Assembly (NCBI RefSeq): GCF_016862455.1
Contig: NZ_BOMZ01000120.1
Span: 1 to 46,842, forward strand
Source: Actinoplanes utahensis
GTDB taxonomy: Bacteria > Actinomycetota > Actinomycetes > Mycobacteriales > Micromonosporaceae
Direction of reading: 5' to 3'
Length of the DNA: 46,842 bases
Part shown: positions 1-7,163 of the stretch, piece by piece
Numbering within the stretch: position 1 is the first letter of the stretch
Layout of the letters: every line of letters starts with the position of its first letter
Program-made: the position numbers and the translations under genes
Notes under the pieces: generated by a model
The model's input: only the letters and a program-made list of their open reading frames with translations
What the model was told of the DNA's origin: nothing
Databases searched by the model: none

Positions 1-209
1 CGGCGGATCTCGTCGTAGCGGCGGCCGCCGACCAGAGCCTGACCCGACGTCGGGCGGTGCAGGCCCAGCATCATCCGCATCGTGGTGGACTTCCCGGCCC
101 CGTTCGGGCCGAGGAAACCGGTCACCACGCCCGGTCGGACCTCGAAGGACAACCGGTCCACCGCGAGTGTCGATCCGTATCGTTTGGTCAGCTCCAGCAG
201 CTCGATCAT
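1..209 (-). CDS. ABC transporter ATP-binding protein, N-terminal part (runs off the left edge)
   Basis: The reverse strand reads MIELLELTKRYGSTLAVDRL and then a perfect Walker A, GPNGAGKSTTMRMM, at about residues 38-51. This is the start of an ABC-2/drug-exporter-type nucleotide-binding subunit that would power a membrane permease. Only about 69 residues are inside the window, so Walker B and the signature motif are not visible. The ATG at 209 is the only ATG/GTG before the conserved strand. A GGGGAGG ribosome-binding-like run lies about 20 bases upstream, further than usual, so the start is not fully settled. It is divergent from the response regulator at 378, and ABC exporters and NarL-type regulators are often neighbours. 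Confidence 0.85.
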   Translation of the reverse strand, partial: MIELLELTKRYGSTLAVDRLSFEVRPGVVTGFLGPNGAGKSTTMRMMLGLHRPTSGQALVGGRRYDEIR

Positions 210-315
210 GTGGTCGATCGTGGCAGCGGAGACCTCCCCGGCGCGTCAGACCGAGGTCGGAACTCGATGTATGACCCAGGTCAGATGTGCTCGCCCACCC
301 GGCCCGATTAGCGTG

Positions 316-351
316 ATCGCCATCGCCATCGCCATCGCCATCGCCGAATCG
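316..351. repeat. Hexanucleotide microsatellite, six perfect ATCGCC units
   Basis: Six uninterrupted copies of ATCGCC fill 316-351, between the divergent ABC ATPase gene and the response regulator start at 378. The tract lies just upstream of the regulator's ribosome-binding site (GGGGAGG at 367-373). Copy-number changes would therefore alter promoter-to-start spacing without touching a reading frame. Such a perfect hexamer run is rare in this window. Confidence 0.9.
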
Positions 352-377
352 CCTACCGCCGCTGCCGGGGAGGTCAC

Positions 378-797
378 GTGACCGCACAGCCCGTACCGGA
401 CATCAGTGTTCTTCTCGCCGACGACCATCCGCTGATGCGGGAGAGCTTCCGGACGCTGCTCGACGTGACACCCGGCCTCGTCCTGGCCGGTGAGGCCGGC
501 ACCGGCGCCGAGGCCGTCGCGCTGGCCCGGCTGCATCGGCCCGACGTGGTGCTGATGGACGTGCAGATGCCCGGGATGGATGGCATCGAAGCGACCCGCC
601 GGATCCGGACATCCCCGGAGACCTCGACGGTACGGGTGATCATGTTGACCACCTTCGCCCACGACGACTTCGTGTACGCCGCCCTCGCAGCGGGCGCCAG
701 CGGCTTCCTGGTCAAGGACTCCACCGCCCTCGACCTGCTCAACGGCATCCGTCAGGTCGCCGCCGGCGGCTCACTGCGTCCCCTCCCGGTGGGCTGA
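378..797 (+). CDS. Receiver-only response regulator (LuxR-type output domain missing)
   Basis: The 139-aa product is a complete CheY-like receiver of the NarL/LuxR class. It has acidic residues in LLADDHP, the phospho-acceptor Asp in VVLMDVQMPGMDG, the switch Thr in IMLTTF and the conserved Lys in FLVKD. Full family members are about 210-230 residues and continue into a LuxR helix-turn-helix domain. Here the frame stops soon after the alpha-5 segment (GGSL, then RPLPVG and stop) and a DUF397 gene follows directly on the other strand. GTG 378 has a good GGGGAGG site. It is probably a 3'-truncated regulator that can no longer bind DNA. A functional single-domain receiver is possible but less likely, given the abrupt sequence at the break. 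Confidence 0.75.
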   Translation: MTAQPVPDISVLLADDHPLMRESFRTLLDVTPGLVLAGEAGTGAEAVALARLHRPDVVLMDVQMPGMDGIEATRRIRTSPETSTVRVIMLTTFAHDDFVYAALAAGASGFLVKDSTALDLLNGIRQVAAGGSLRPLPVG

Positions 798-803
798 CCC
801 GCC

Positions 804-1019
804 CTACTTGTCGAACTCGCCGTCCCGGACCCCGTCGGTGAACGCCGCCCACTCCGCGTCGGTGTAGACGATCACCGCGTTCTCGGGCTTCCGGCTGTGC
901 CGGACGGCGACATGTCCGGGCGCCTGCGGCAGGTCCAGAGCAACCTCGACACAGTTGCCAGTGCCGGACCGAACCGACTTCCGCCACTCCGCGCCGCTCA
1001 GGTCAACATTCACTGTCAC
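804..1019 (-). CDS. DUF397 domain protein
   Basis: This 71-aa protein has the DUF397 pattern: a W-R-K-S motif near the start (GAEWRKSVRSG), a conserved N-C-V-E segment, RHSRKPE, and a W-x-A-F-x-x-G-V-R-D-G-E-F ending. DUF397 proteins typically pair with an upstream XRE regulator carrying DUF5753, as here, and the pair is common in developmental loci of actinomycetes. The start overlaps the 3' end of the regulator at 1003-1893. GTG 1019 and GTG 1013 are both possible behind AAGGAG, so the two genes are translationally coupled. The exact biochemical role is unknown. Confidence 0.88.
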   Translation of the reverse strand: MTVNVDLSGAEWRKSVRSGTGNCVEVALDLPQAPGHVAVRHSRKPENAVIVYTDAEWAAFTDGVRDGEFDK

Positions 1020-1893
1020 TCAGCTCCTTCAGTCGTCGGGACATCAGCGCTGCGGACCGGGATTGGTCAAGCGCAGTCGCGTCGAGTCCCTTCCATACTT
1101 GTCGATATCTGTTCAAGTCCTGCGGTCTGTCGAGATACATGCCCTGTATCTGACTCTCGAGGTAGATCGTGCTCGGCGGGCGATGACCGTTCTCCAGCGG
1201 AAAGTCCAACAACACGAACCCGCTGATCTGCGAGGCTCGATGCAGCCCGACGGACAGAGGCAGCACCCGCACCGACACGTTCGAGAGGCCGGCGACCCGG
1301 AGCAGGTGCCGGAGTTGAGACCGCATCACGCCCTCGGGCAGAGCCACCCTCAACGCCGATTCGGCAATGATCACCTCGAGCCGCGACGGCTGAGGAGACG
1401 CCCGGGTCAGTTGCCGTTGACGTGACCGCCGGACCTCGACACGGGCCGCAAGCTGTTCCGGCGTCAAGTCGGGGTCCACGGCCAGAATCGCCGTCTCCAT
1501 GTAGGCGGCATCCTGCAGCAGACCCGGAATCAGCCACGGCTCGAAAGTACGCAACCGGTCAGCCGTCTGCTCCAGAGCCACATAGAGCTCGAACCAGGTC
1601 GGCACGGCGTCACCATAGGAATGCCACCATCCCTTGGAACGGGTCTCGCCGGCCAGTTCCTCGAGCACGGCTCGGGTCGAGTCGGGAACGCCGTACCGCA
1701 TGCACAGCAGGGTGACCTTGCCCTTCGGCGTGGAGACCGTGCCGCGCTCGATGCGCCGCAGGCTCTGCACCGTCTGCCCGATCACACCCGCCGCCTCGGC
1801 CATCGTCACCTTGGCGTTCTCGCGGGCCTTGCGCAGAGCGATGCCGAGCGTCCGCCGCGGGATCGTCGACCCCACGCTCGCGGACTCGGTCAC
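1003..1893 (-). CDS. XRE-family regulator with C-terminal DUF5753
   Basis: The 296-aa protein has an N-terminal helix-turn-helix at about residues 13-70 (GIALRKARENAKVTMAEAAG ... QSLRRIERG). It is followed by the DUF5753 body with its hallmark FEPWLIPGLLQ stretch and RxxRQ segment. Such proteins bind DNA as regulators together with the coupled DUF397 partner downstream. The open frame continues much further upstream, but that part is low-complexity and unlike the family. GTG 1893 is preferred because AGAGGAG lies 7 bases before it and it gives a typical length of about 290. The last codons overlap the DUF397 start. Confidence 0.88.
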   Translation of the reverse strand: MTESASVGSTIPRRTLGIALRKARENAKVTMAEAAGVIGQTVQSLRRIERGTVSTPKGKVTLLCMRYGVPDSTRAVLEELAGETRSKGWWHSYGDAVPTWFELYVALEQTADRLRTFEPWLIPGLLQDAAYMETAILAVDPDLTPEQLAARVEVRRSRQRQLTRASPQPSRLEVIIAESALRVALPEGVMRSQLRHLLRVAGLSNVSVRVLPLSVGLHRASQISGFVLLDFPLENGHRPPSTIYLESQIQGMYLDRPQDLNRYRQVWKGLDATALDQSRSAALMSRRLKELSDSEC

Positions 1894-2065
1894 CTCCCGG
1901 CTCCTCTCGACCCTCACGATTGCGGATTGAGGTATTCCGTCACCGCCTCTCTCTGGTCGAACAAATGATTCATGTGGATCGAACTGGAAAGGCCGTATGT
2001 GGCATCTCCGGTTTTCAGCTAACAGCCAGACCCTCGAACCCCACAAGCCACTCGACCATTCGAGA

Positions 2066-2382
2066 ATGACGCCGGCACAGCACCACACCGACCCGCCGCG
2101 GACGGAACCGCCGGACGGGGCCTTCGGCATCCCCATGCCTGAGCTGCGACGACGGGCGGGCCGCGCAGCCTCGCCGGCGACCACCCGCCCGTCGCCGCGA
2201 GCGTCGACCGCACCCGGAGCGCCCCCCAGAAGTGGAACACCTTCGAGCACCCCGAACAGGCCCCGCGCTACGAGCACCGACCCGTCACCGAGCGGCGCCG
2301 CACCCACGAAAACGCCGTCATGAGCTCCGCCGGTCTCACCGGGCCGCCATCGGTCCTGCCGGACCGCCGGCGTGAAGGCTAA
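2066..2382 (+). pseudogene. Possible frameshifted small coding region
   Basis: An ATG at 2066 opens a Pro/Arg-rich frame that loses coding character near 2160. From about 2143 to the TAA at 2382 the frame one base off reads like real protein, for example QKWNTFEHPEQAPRYEH then RPVTERRRTHENAV, with mixed charged and aromatic residues and no good start of its own. One indel near 2150 would join the two into a protein of about 105 aa. It is divergent from the XRE gene. No family is recognised, so this is a weak call based on amino-acid composition. The 1894-2378 interval holds nothing else that I can support. Confidence 0.3.
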
Positions 2383-2717
2383 CCGCGTGCCTCGATCCTG
2401 TCCGCCCGATCGCGCAGCTCATGGGCGTGCCGATCCCAGTCGGGGCCGAACGACAGCAGATCCGCCGACGCCTCCCGCAACACGGAGACGTCATCCGGCC
2501 GCTGAAGGCAAACCAACCGGTACGCCAGATTTCGTGCCCAGGGCGGCATCGCCATCCAATCCTCGTCCGCGATCTCCCGCAGCACGCGCAGGATCTCATC
2601 CGCCGGCGCAAAGGTGACCACCTCGACATACGTCCGTATCGCGTCGATCATGGCCCGGTGGCCGGCGTTGTCGTCATTCGGAATGACGTTGCGGGCGGCG
2701 GCGCCGAGGTCGGTCAT
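2379..2717 (-). CDS. Hypothetical helical protein
   Basis: The 112-aa acidic protein starts MTDLGAAARNVIP and contains predicted helices such as MIDAIRTYVEVV and EILRVLREIADEDWMAMPP, then LLSFGPDWDRHAHELRDRAD at the C-terminus. ATG 2717 is chosen because GGAGAG sits about 9 bases upstream and the sequence upstream belongs to a broken AbrB-like gene. The end of that gene (LPGLEGEQHS) runs into this start in the same frame. No domain is recognised. The AbrB-like neighbour suggests an antitoxin-like partner for this protein, but that is inference only. Confidence 0.65.
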   Translation of the reverse strand: MTDLGAAARNVIPNDDNAGHRAMIDAIRTYVEVVTFAPADEILRVLREIADEDWMAMPPWARNLAYRLVCLQRPDDVSVLREASADLLSFGPDWDRHAHELRDRADRIEARG

Positions 2718-2965
2718 GGAGTGCTGCTCTCCTTCGAGTCCGGGCAACATGCGCTCGATCATCCACGAGCCCCGGACACCCCGTGCACGGTGGCGCTGCG
2801 GGCGATGCCCCATCTGTGGCTCCCACCCGTCAGCGCTTCGGCGTCGGTGAGCAGCAGGAGCGTGTCGCCGGGCCGGATGCCGAACAGGTCGCGGGCGCCT
2901 TTCGGGATGACGACCGTCCTTTCCTTCCGACCTTGACGGTGCTGGCGAAGTTCCCCTGCGCACGC
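2718..2965 (-). pseudogene. AbrB/SpoVT-type (MazE-like) DNA-binding protein, frameshifted
   Basis: Three frames on the reverse strand together spell an AbrB-fold protein. The first gives FASTVKVGRKG, the second VIPKGARDLFGIRPGDTLLLL, and the third MIERMLPGLEGEQHS, which matches the usual tail of such proteins. A single missing G in the GGACGG run near 2915 explains the first break (the expected order is GRKG, R or Q, VVIPKGARD). A second change near 2780-2840 explains the other. No start codon serves the first frame nearby. The intact protein would be a dimeric swapped-hairpin regulator or antitoxin of about 80 aa. Confidence 0.7.
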
Positions 2966-3022
2966 TCAGAACGGGACGAGGACGGCCGAACGTCTTGGTG
3001 ACGGCGTCGATGGGAGGACTCC

Positions 3023-4420
3023 TTGACCCCGTGGGCCGGGTATGCCGGATTCGCCGCGGTGCTGCTCACGGCGTACACCCTCACGCTGGTGACCGGGGCG
3101 CCGCAGAGCGTGACCGACGCGCTGGGCCTGATGGGGCTGCTCGGCGGCCTCGCCGCCATGCTGTACGGGATCCGCCGCCACCGGCCCCGCTCCCGATGGC
3201 CGTGGCTGCTGGTCCTCGGGCAGTCGCTGGTCCTGAGTTCGTTCGCGATGCCGCCCGGGGTGATGTACGGCGGCCGGGTGCCGAGCGTGGGCGACGTGGT
3301 GCTGCTGGGCGCGAACGCCGTCGGAGTCCTGGCCCTGCTCCTGATCGTGCGGCGGCGGAGTCCCGGCTGGGACCTGCCCGGCCTGATCGACGCGGCGATC
3401 CTGACGGTGGCGGCGGTGTTGCTCTCCTGGATCTACGTTCTGGAGCCTATCGTCGGCGGCAGCGCTGATCTGTACACCCGGACGGTCGCGGCCGCCTATC
3501 CGCTGAGTGACCTGCTGCTGGCGGCGCTCGGGGCGCGGCTGCTGCTGGACGCCGGGCCCAAGCCGGTGGCGGTGCTGAGCGTGACCGGCTATCTGGTGCT
3601 GGTCATCGTTCCGGACACGATGAGCACTCTCGCCACGCTGTCCGGGGATCAGCGCTGGCGGGCCGCGGCGGCCCCGCTGTGGACGGCGTCGGCGCTGCTG
3701 CTGGGGATGACCGGGATGCACCCGTCGCTGCGGGACGTGGACGCGCCGGTGACCGGAACCGCCCAGGACCTCGGGCCGGGCCGGCTGGCCGCGCTCGCGG
3801 TCGCCTCGCTGCTCGCCCCGGCGGCGCTGCTGGTGCAGTACCTGCGCGGGGCGCGACTGCACGTGCCGCTGGTCTGCGTGTCCTGCGGGATCCTGTTCCT
3901 GCTGGTGATCGGCAGGTTGGCGGGGCTGGTCGCGGTGCAGCGGCGGATGGCGGTCACCGACGAACTGACCGGTCTGCGTACCCGCCGGTTCTTTCAAGGG
4001 GTGCTGGGCGGGCCGGTCAAACCGACCGCTGTGGTGCTGCTCGACGTCGACCACTTCAAACGGGTCAACGACACGTACGGGCACGACGCCGGGGACCGGG
4101 TGCTGCGCGAGGTGGCCCGGCGGATCAGTGGCGCGGTGCGCGGCGGTGACGTGGTGGCCCGGTACGGCGGGGAGGAGTTCGCCGTGCTCCTGCCGAACGC
4201 CACGCCGGAGGAGGCCCGGGCGATCGCGGCGCGGATGCACGGGGCGGTCCGGGCGACGCCGATCACGGTCAGCGACACGGCGGCGATCACCGTGACGGTG
4301 TCGGCCGGTGTCGCCTGCACGCCCGCCGACCTACCCGAGCCGGGCACCCTCCCACTCGTCGCCGACCGGTTCCTTTATCAGGCCAAGAACGCCGGGCGGG
4401 ACCGGGTCGTCGCCTCCTGA
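3023..4420 (+). CDS. Membrane diguanylate cyclase (GGDEF)
   Basis: The 465-aa protein has an N-terminal integral-membrane half of about 8-9 hydrophobic segments (residues ~1-310), followed by a GGDEF domain beginning at AVTDELTGLRTRRFF. The active-site signature is GGEEF at residues 382-386. An RxxD inhibitory site (RGGD) lies exactly five residues before it, so product feedback by cyclic di-GMP is expected. Metal-binding Asp residues are visible in LLDVDHFKRVND. The enzyme would make c-di-GMP from two GTP at the inner face of the membrane. No EAL domain is present. The TTG at 3023 is preferred as start because GGGAGG lies 5 bases upstream. Confidence 0.93.
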   Translation: MTPWAGYAGFAAVLLTAYTLTLVTGAPQSVTDALGLMGLLGGLAAMLYGIRRHRPRSRWPWLLVLGQSLVLSSFAMPPGVMYGGRVPSVGDVVLLGANAVGVLALLLIVRRRSPGWDLPGLIDAAILTVAAVLLSWIYVLEPIVGGSADLYTRTVAAAYPLSDLLLAALGARLLLDAGPKPVAVLSVTGYLVLVIVPDTMSTLATLSGDQRWRAAAAPLWTASALLLGMTGMHPSLRDVDAPVTGTAQDLGPGRLAALAVASLLAPAALLVQYLRGARLHVPLVCVSCGILFLLVIGRLAGLVAVQRRMAVTDELTGLRTRRFFQGVLGGPVKPTAVVLLDVDHFKRVNDTYGHDAGDRVLREVARRISGAVRGGDVVARYGGEEFAVLLPNATPEEARAIAARMHGAVRATPITVSDTAAITVTVSAGVACTPADLPEPGTLPLVADRFLYQAKNAGRDRVVAS

Positions 4421-4470
4421 GCCGACGAGGGCTGACGAGGGCCGACGAGGGCCCACGAGGACCGGCGAGG
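4421..4470. repeat. Five imperfect 10-bp tandem repeats (RNCSRCGAGG type)
   Basis: Starting right after the stop codon of the cyclase gene, five 10-bp units follow head to tail: GCCGACGAGG, GCTGACGAGG, GCCGACGAGG, GCCCACGAGG and ACCGGCGAGG. They fill the whole gap to the convergent prfC stop. There is no hairpin in them, so they do not look like a terminator. Confidence 0.85.
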
Positions 4471-4472
4471 AG

Positions 4473-6059
4473 TCACGCGTCCAGACGCAGGTCCGGGTGA
4501 CGGCCGGCCACCGTGCGCATCCGCCACCGGTGCGGGAAGACCGCGAGCAGAGCGTCGTCGCGGACCCGGGTCATCACCTCGACGTTCGACTCGGCCTTCA
4601 GGATCTCCCGACCGGCGGCGTCGGTGCGGGCCGCCACCTCGTACGGCAGATGGTCGAGCTGCACCTTCACCCCGAACTCGGCCTCCAGCCGGTAGGCGGC
4701 CACCTCGAACTGCATCGGCCCGACCGCGGCGAACACCGGCGCCTGGTCACCGCGCTGATCCGAGCGCAGCACCTGGACCACGCCCTCACCGTCGAGCTGC
4801 TCGATACCGCGGCGGAACCGTTTGAACGCGCCGGTGTCGGAGGTCCGCACGACGGCGAAGTGCTCCGGCGGGAACGACGGCAGCGGCGGGTACTGCACGG
4901 CGCCGCCCGCGTACAGGGTGTCGCCGATACCCAGAGTGGTCGCGTTGACCAGGCCGACCACGTCACCGGGGAACGCCTCGTCGATGGTGTCCCGGCCCTG
5001 GCCGAAGATCTGCTGGGCGTACTTGGTGGCGAACGGCTTGCCGGTGCCGGCGTGCGTGACGATCATGCCGCGCTCGAACCGGCCGGAGCACACCCGCATG
5101 AACGCGACCTGGTCCCGGTGTGCCCGGTTCATGTTCGCCTGGATCTTGAAGACGAAGCCGGAGAACGGGCCGTCGACCGGCTGCTCCGAACCGGTCGCGG
5201 TGGGGCGAGCGGACGGCGGCGGGGCCAGTTCCACGAGCAGGTTCAACAGCTGGCGTACGCCCAGGTTCGCGACCGCCGCGCCGAACAGCACCGGCGTCGT
5301 CGCCGCGCCCAGGAACGCCTCCTGGTCGTGGTCGGCGCCGGTCATCTCGAGCAGCTCGAGCTCCTCGCCGGCGGTGACCCAGTCGGCCCCGAACCGCTCG
5401 GCGGCCTCCTCGGCGCTCATCTCCTCCTCGATGGCCAGGTCGGCGCCGCCGGGGGAGCGCTGCATCCGGGTGAACACGCCGGTGCGCCTGTCGATGACGC
5501 CGTGGAAGTTGCCGGCGATACCGACCGGCCAGGTCAGCGGGGTCGGCTTCAGCCCGATCCGCTCCTCGATCTCGTCCATCAGCGCGAGCGCGTCGTTGCC
5601 GGGCCGGTCCCACTTGTTGATGAAGGTCATCACCGGGATGGCCCGCTGCCGGCACACCTCGAACAGCTTCAGCGTCTGCGGCTCCAGGCCCTTCGCCGCG
5701 TCCAGCAGCATCACCGCGCTGTCCACCGCGGTCAGCACCCGGTAGGTGTCCTCGGAGAAGTCGGCGTGGCCGGGCGTGTCGAGCAGGTTGATGACGATGC
5801 CCTGATATTCGAACTGCAGCGCCGCGGAGGTCACCGAGATGCCGCGCTGCTGCTCCATCGCCATCCAGTCGGAGACCACACCCTTGCGGTCACCCTTGCC
5901 GTGCACCGCGCCGGCCTGCCCGATCACCCGGGCGTGCAGGGCGAGCGCCTCGGTCATCGTCGACTTGCCGGCGTCCGGGTGGGAGATGACCGCGAACGTC
6001 CGCCTCCGGCCCGCTTGAGCGGCGACCCCCGCCGACGACGCCGGCACGTTCTGACTCAC
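4473..6059 (-). CDS. prfC: Peptide chain release factor 3 (RF3)
   Basis: The 528-aa translational GTPase matches RF3 across its length. G1 is SHPDAGKST at residues 26-34, followed by the switch region KGVVSDWMAMEQQRGISVTS, G3 DTPGHADF and G4 NKWDRPG. The RF3-specific C-terminal part includes VGPMQFEVAAYRLEAEFGV. RF3 uses GTP to remove RF1/RF2 from the ribosome after termination. The open frame extends upstream, but GTG 6059 has GGAG 8 bases before it and leaves the family-typical short N-terminus. The gene is convergent with the cyclase gene and seems to be its own transcription unit. Confidence 0.96.
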   Translation of the reverse strand: MSQNVPASSAGVAAQAGRRRTFAVISHPDAGKSTMTEALALHARVIGQAGAVHGKGDRKGVVSDWMAMEQQRGISVTSAALQFEYQGIVINLLDTPGHADFSEDTYRVLTAVDSAVMLLDAAKGLEPQTLKLFEVCRQRAIPVMTFINKWDRPGNDALALMDEIEERIGLKPTPLTWPVGIAGNFHGVIDRRTGVFTRMQRSPGGADLAIEEEMSAEEAAERFGADWVTAGEELELLEMTGADHDQEAFLGAATTPVLFGAAVANLGVRQLLNLLVELAPPPSARPTATGSEQPVDGPFSGFVFKIQANMNRAHRDQVAFMRVCSGRFERGMIVTHAGTGKPFATKYAQQIFGQGRDTIDEAFPGDVVGLVNATTLGIGDTLYAGGAVQYPPLPSFPPEHFAVVRTSDTGAFKRFRRGIEQLDGEGVVQVLRSDQRGDQAPVFAAVGPMQFEVAAYRLEAEFGVKVQLDHLPYEVAARTDAAGREILKAESNVEVMTRVRDDALLAVFPHRWRMRTVAGRHPDLRLDA

Positions 6060-6351
6060 GCTATGCACTCCGATTTCACATCCCGGACAACGATGACCTG
6101 ACGCACGGTATCTCCTGGCACTCGACTTTGAGTCACGCCGGACCGTGATGACCCTCACCGTCACCGGGCAGGATGGTGCCATGCGTCTCCTGGGAGTGTG
6201 CCTGATGCCGGTGATCGCCGCCCCGATGGCCGGCGGTCCGTCCACGCCCCGGTTCGTGACCGCCGCCGCCAGGCCCGGCCCGGCAGTGTTCACGACGTGC
6301 TCACCGCGCTGATCCCGTAAAGGGCTTGCCGGTACTGATAGACATCCGTGC
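6060..6351. other. Intergenic region with a gene stump
   Basis: This 292-bp gap lies between the start of prfC and the start of the next plus-strand gene, so it should hold both promoters. The only coding-like sequence is the nitronate monooxygenase stump listed separately at 6181-6320. I see no hairpin terminator or clear operator. Confidence 0.6.
6181..6320 (+). pseudogene. Nitronate monooxygenase, N-terminal stump
   Basis: ATG 6181 opens a 43-aa frame beginning MRLLGVCLMPVIAAPMAGGP followed by STPRFVTAAARPG. The P-V-I-A-A-P-M-A-G-G-P-S-T-P segment is the conserved FMN-proximal start of nitronate monooxygenases (2-nitropropane dioxygenase family), which are normally about 320-370 residues. 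The frame ends at 6312. One base off, VHDVLTALIP then TAA at 6320 looks like a natural C-terminus, which suggests that an internal deletion fused the two ends. The remnant cannot encode an enzyme. Confidence 0.72.
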
Positions 6352-7119
6352 GTGACGAACCCACTGGACCACCCTGCCCTGCTGCGCCTGATCGGTGAAC
6401 GGTCCACGGCGTTCCGGGACGCGGTCACCGCCGCGCCCGGCCTCGGCACGCAGGTGCCGACCTGCCCCGCATGGACGCTGTTCGACCTGGTCCGGCATGT
6501 GGGCGAGGTGCAGCGCCGCTGGGCGGCCACCGTCACCGCGGGTCCCGCCGACGGCCCCACCCAGGGTGTCGCCGAGGATGCGCCGGAGCTGCCGCGGGAG
6601 AAGGAGGCGCTGCTGGCCTGGTCGGCGGAGTCCACCCGGGCGCTGCTGGACGCGCTGCGGGCGGCCGGACCGGACCGGGAGTGCTGGACCTGGTGGGGTG
6701 GCTCGCAGACGCCGCAGACCAGTGGTGGCGTGGCCCGGCACCAGCTGCAGGAGGTGGCGGTGCACACGTACGACGCGCAGGCCACCGGGGACGGCGGGCG
6801 GCCGCTGCCGGAGGAGGTCGCGCTCGACGGGGTCGAGGAGTTCCTGGAGACCTGCTGCGCCGGACCGTACTCCTGGCCGTACGAGCCGGGCGCCGTCGAC
6901 TACGCGACGGTCGAGGGTCCGGCCTGGCGCCTGACGCTCACCGGCGACGGCGTGCACAGCGCGCCCGTGCCGACGCCGAGTGACGAGGCCGCCGCCACCC
7001 TCACCGGGACGGCGAGCGACCTGGTCCTGGCCCTGTACGCCCGGATCCCGGTGGACCTGCTCAAGATCGACGGGAACCGGCGGGTCTTCGACGAGCTGCT
7101 CGCCTGGGATCCGGAGTAG
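6352..7119 (+). CDS. Maleylpyruvate isomerase-type mycothiol-dependent protein (DinB-like fold)
   Basis: The 255-aa protein has the MDMPI N-terminal four-helix domain. It carries the motif TCPAWTLFDLVRHVGEVQRRW (residues ~37-57) with a conserved metal-binding His, and the second ligand region HQLQEVAVHTYDAQ. This is followed by the alpha/beta C-terminal domain seen in actinobacterial members (ATLTGTASDLVLALYARIP). Characterised relatives use mycothiol for isomerisation or transfer reactions, but the substrate of this one is unknown. GTG 6352 is used; its ribosome-binding site is weak. It stands alone, upstream of the ArsR/M23 pair. Confidence 0.88.
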   Translation: MTNPLDHPALLRLIGERSTAFRDAVTAAPGLGTQVPTCPAWTLFDLVRHVGEVQRRWAATVTAGPADGPTQGVAEDAPELPREKEALLAWSAESTRALLDALRAAGPDRECWTWWGGSQTPQTSGGVARHQLQEVAVHTYDAQATGDGGRPLPEEVALDGVEEFLETCCAGPYSWPYEPGAVDYATVEGPAWRLTLTGDGVHSAPVPTPSDEAAATLTGTASDLVLALYARIPVDLLKIDGNRRVFDELLAWDPE

Positions 7120-7130
7120 GGACGCTCTTC

Positions 7131-7151
7131 TACGTTTCTACGTAATTACGT
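7131..7151. promoter_or_regulatory. Probable operator: perfect ACGTAATTACGT palindrome plus a half-site
   Basis: A perfect 12-bp palindrome occupies 7140-7151. A further TACGT half-site sits at 7131-7135, one 8-bp step upstream. The cluster lies just before the ArsR-like gene at 7164 and overlaps where its promoter should be, which fits negative autoregulation by that protein. The low-GC content is striking against the surrounding sequence. Confidence 0.65.
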
Positions 7152-7163
7152 TATGGTGGAGGG

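Noticed and set aside
1003..2307. 434-codon version of the XRE regulator
   Set aside because: The first ~138 codons are low-complexity and lack family character. GTG 1893 with AGAGGAG in front gives the normal length.
2966..4240. Minus-strand frame of 424 codons over the GGDEF gene
   Set aside because: It is a low-complexity Gln/Arg/His-rich shadow of the diguanylate cyclase gene.
4308..6101. Long plus-strand reading frame of 597 codons
   Set aside because: It is the antisense shadow of prfC. The reverse strand encodes a full RF3 with all GTPase motifs, while the plus frame is a Gly/Arg/His-rich artefact of high GC.
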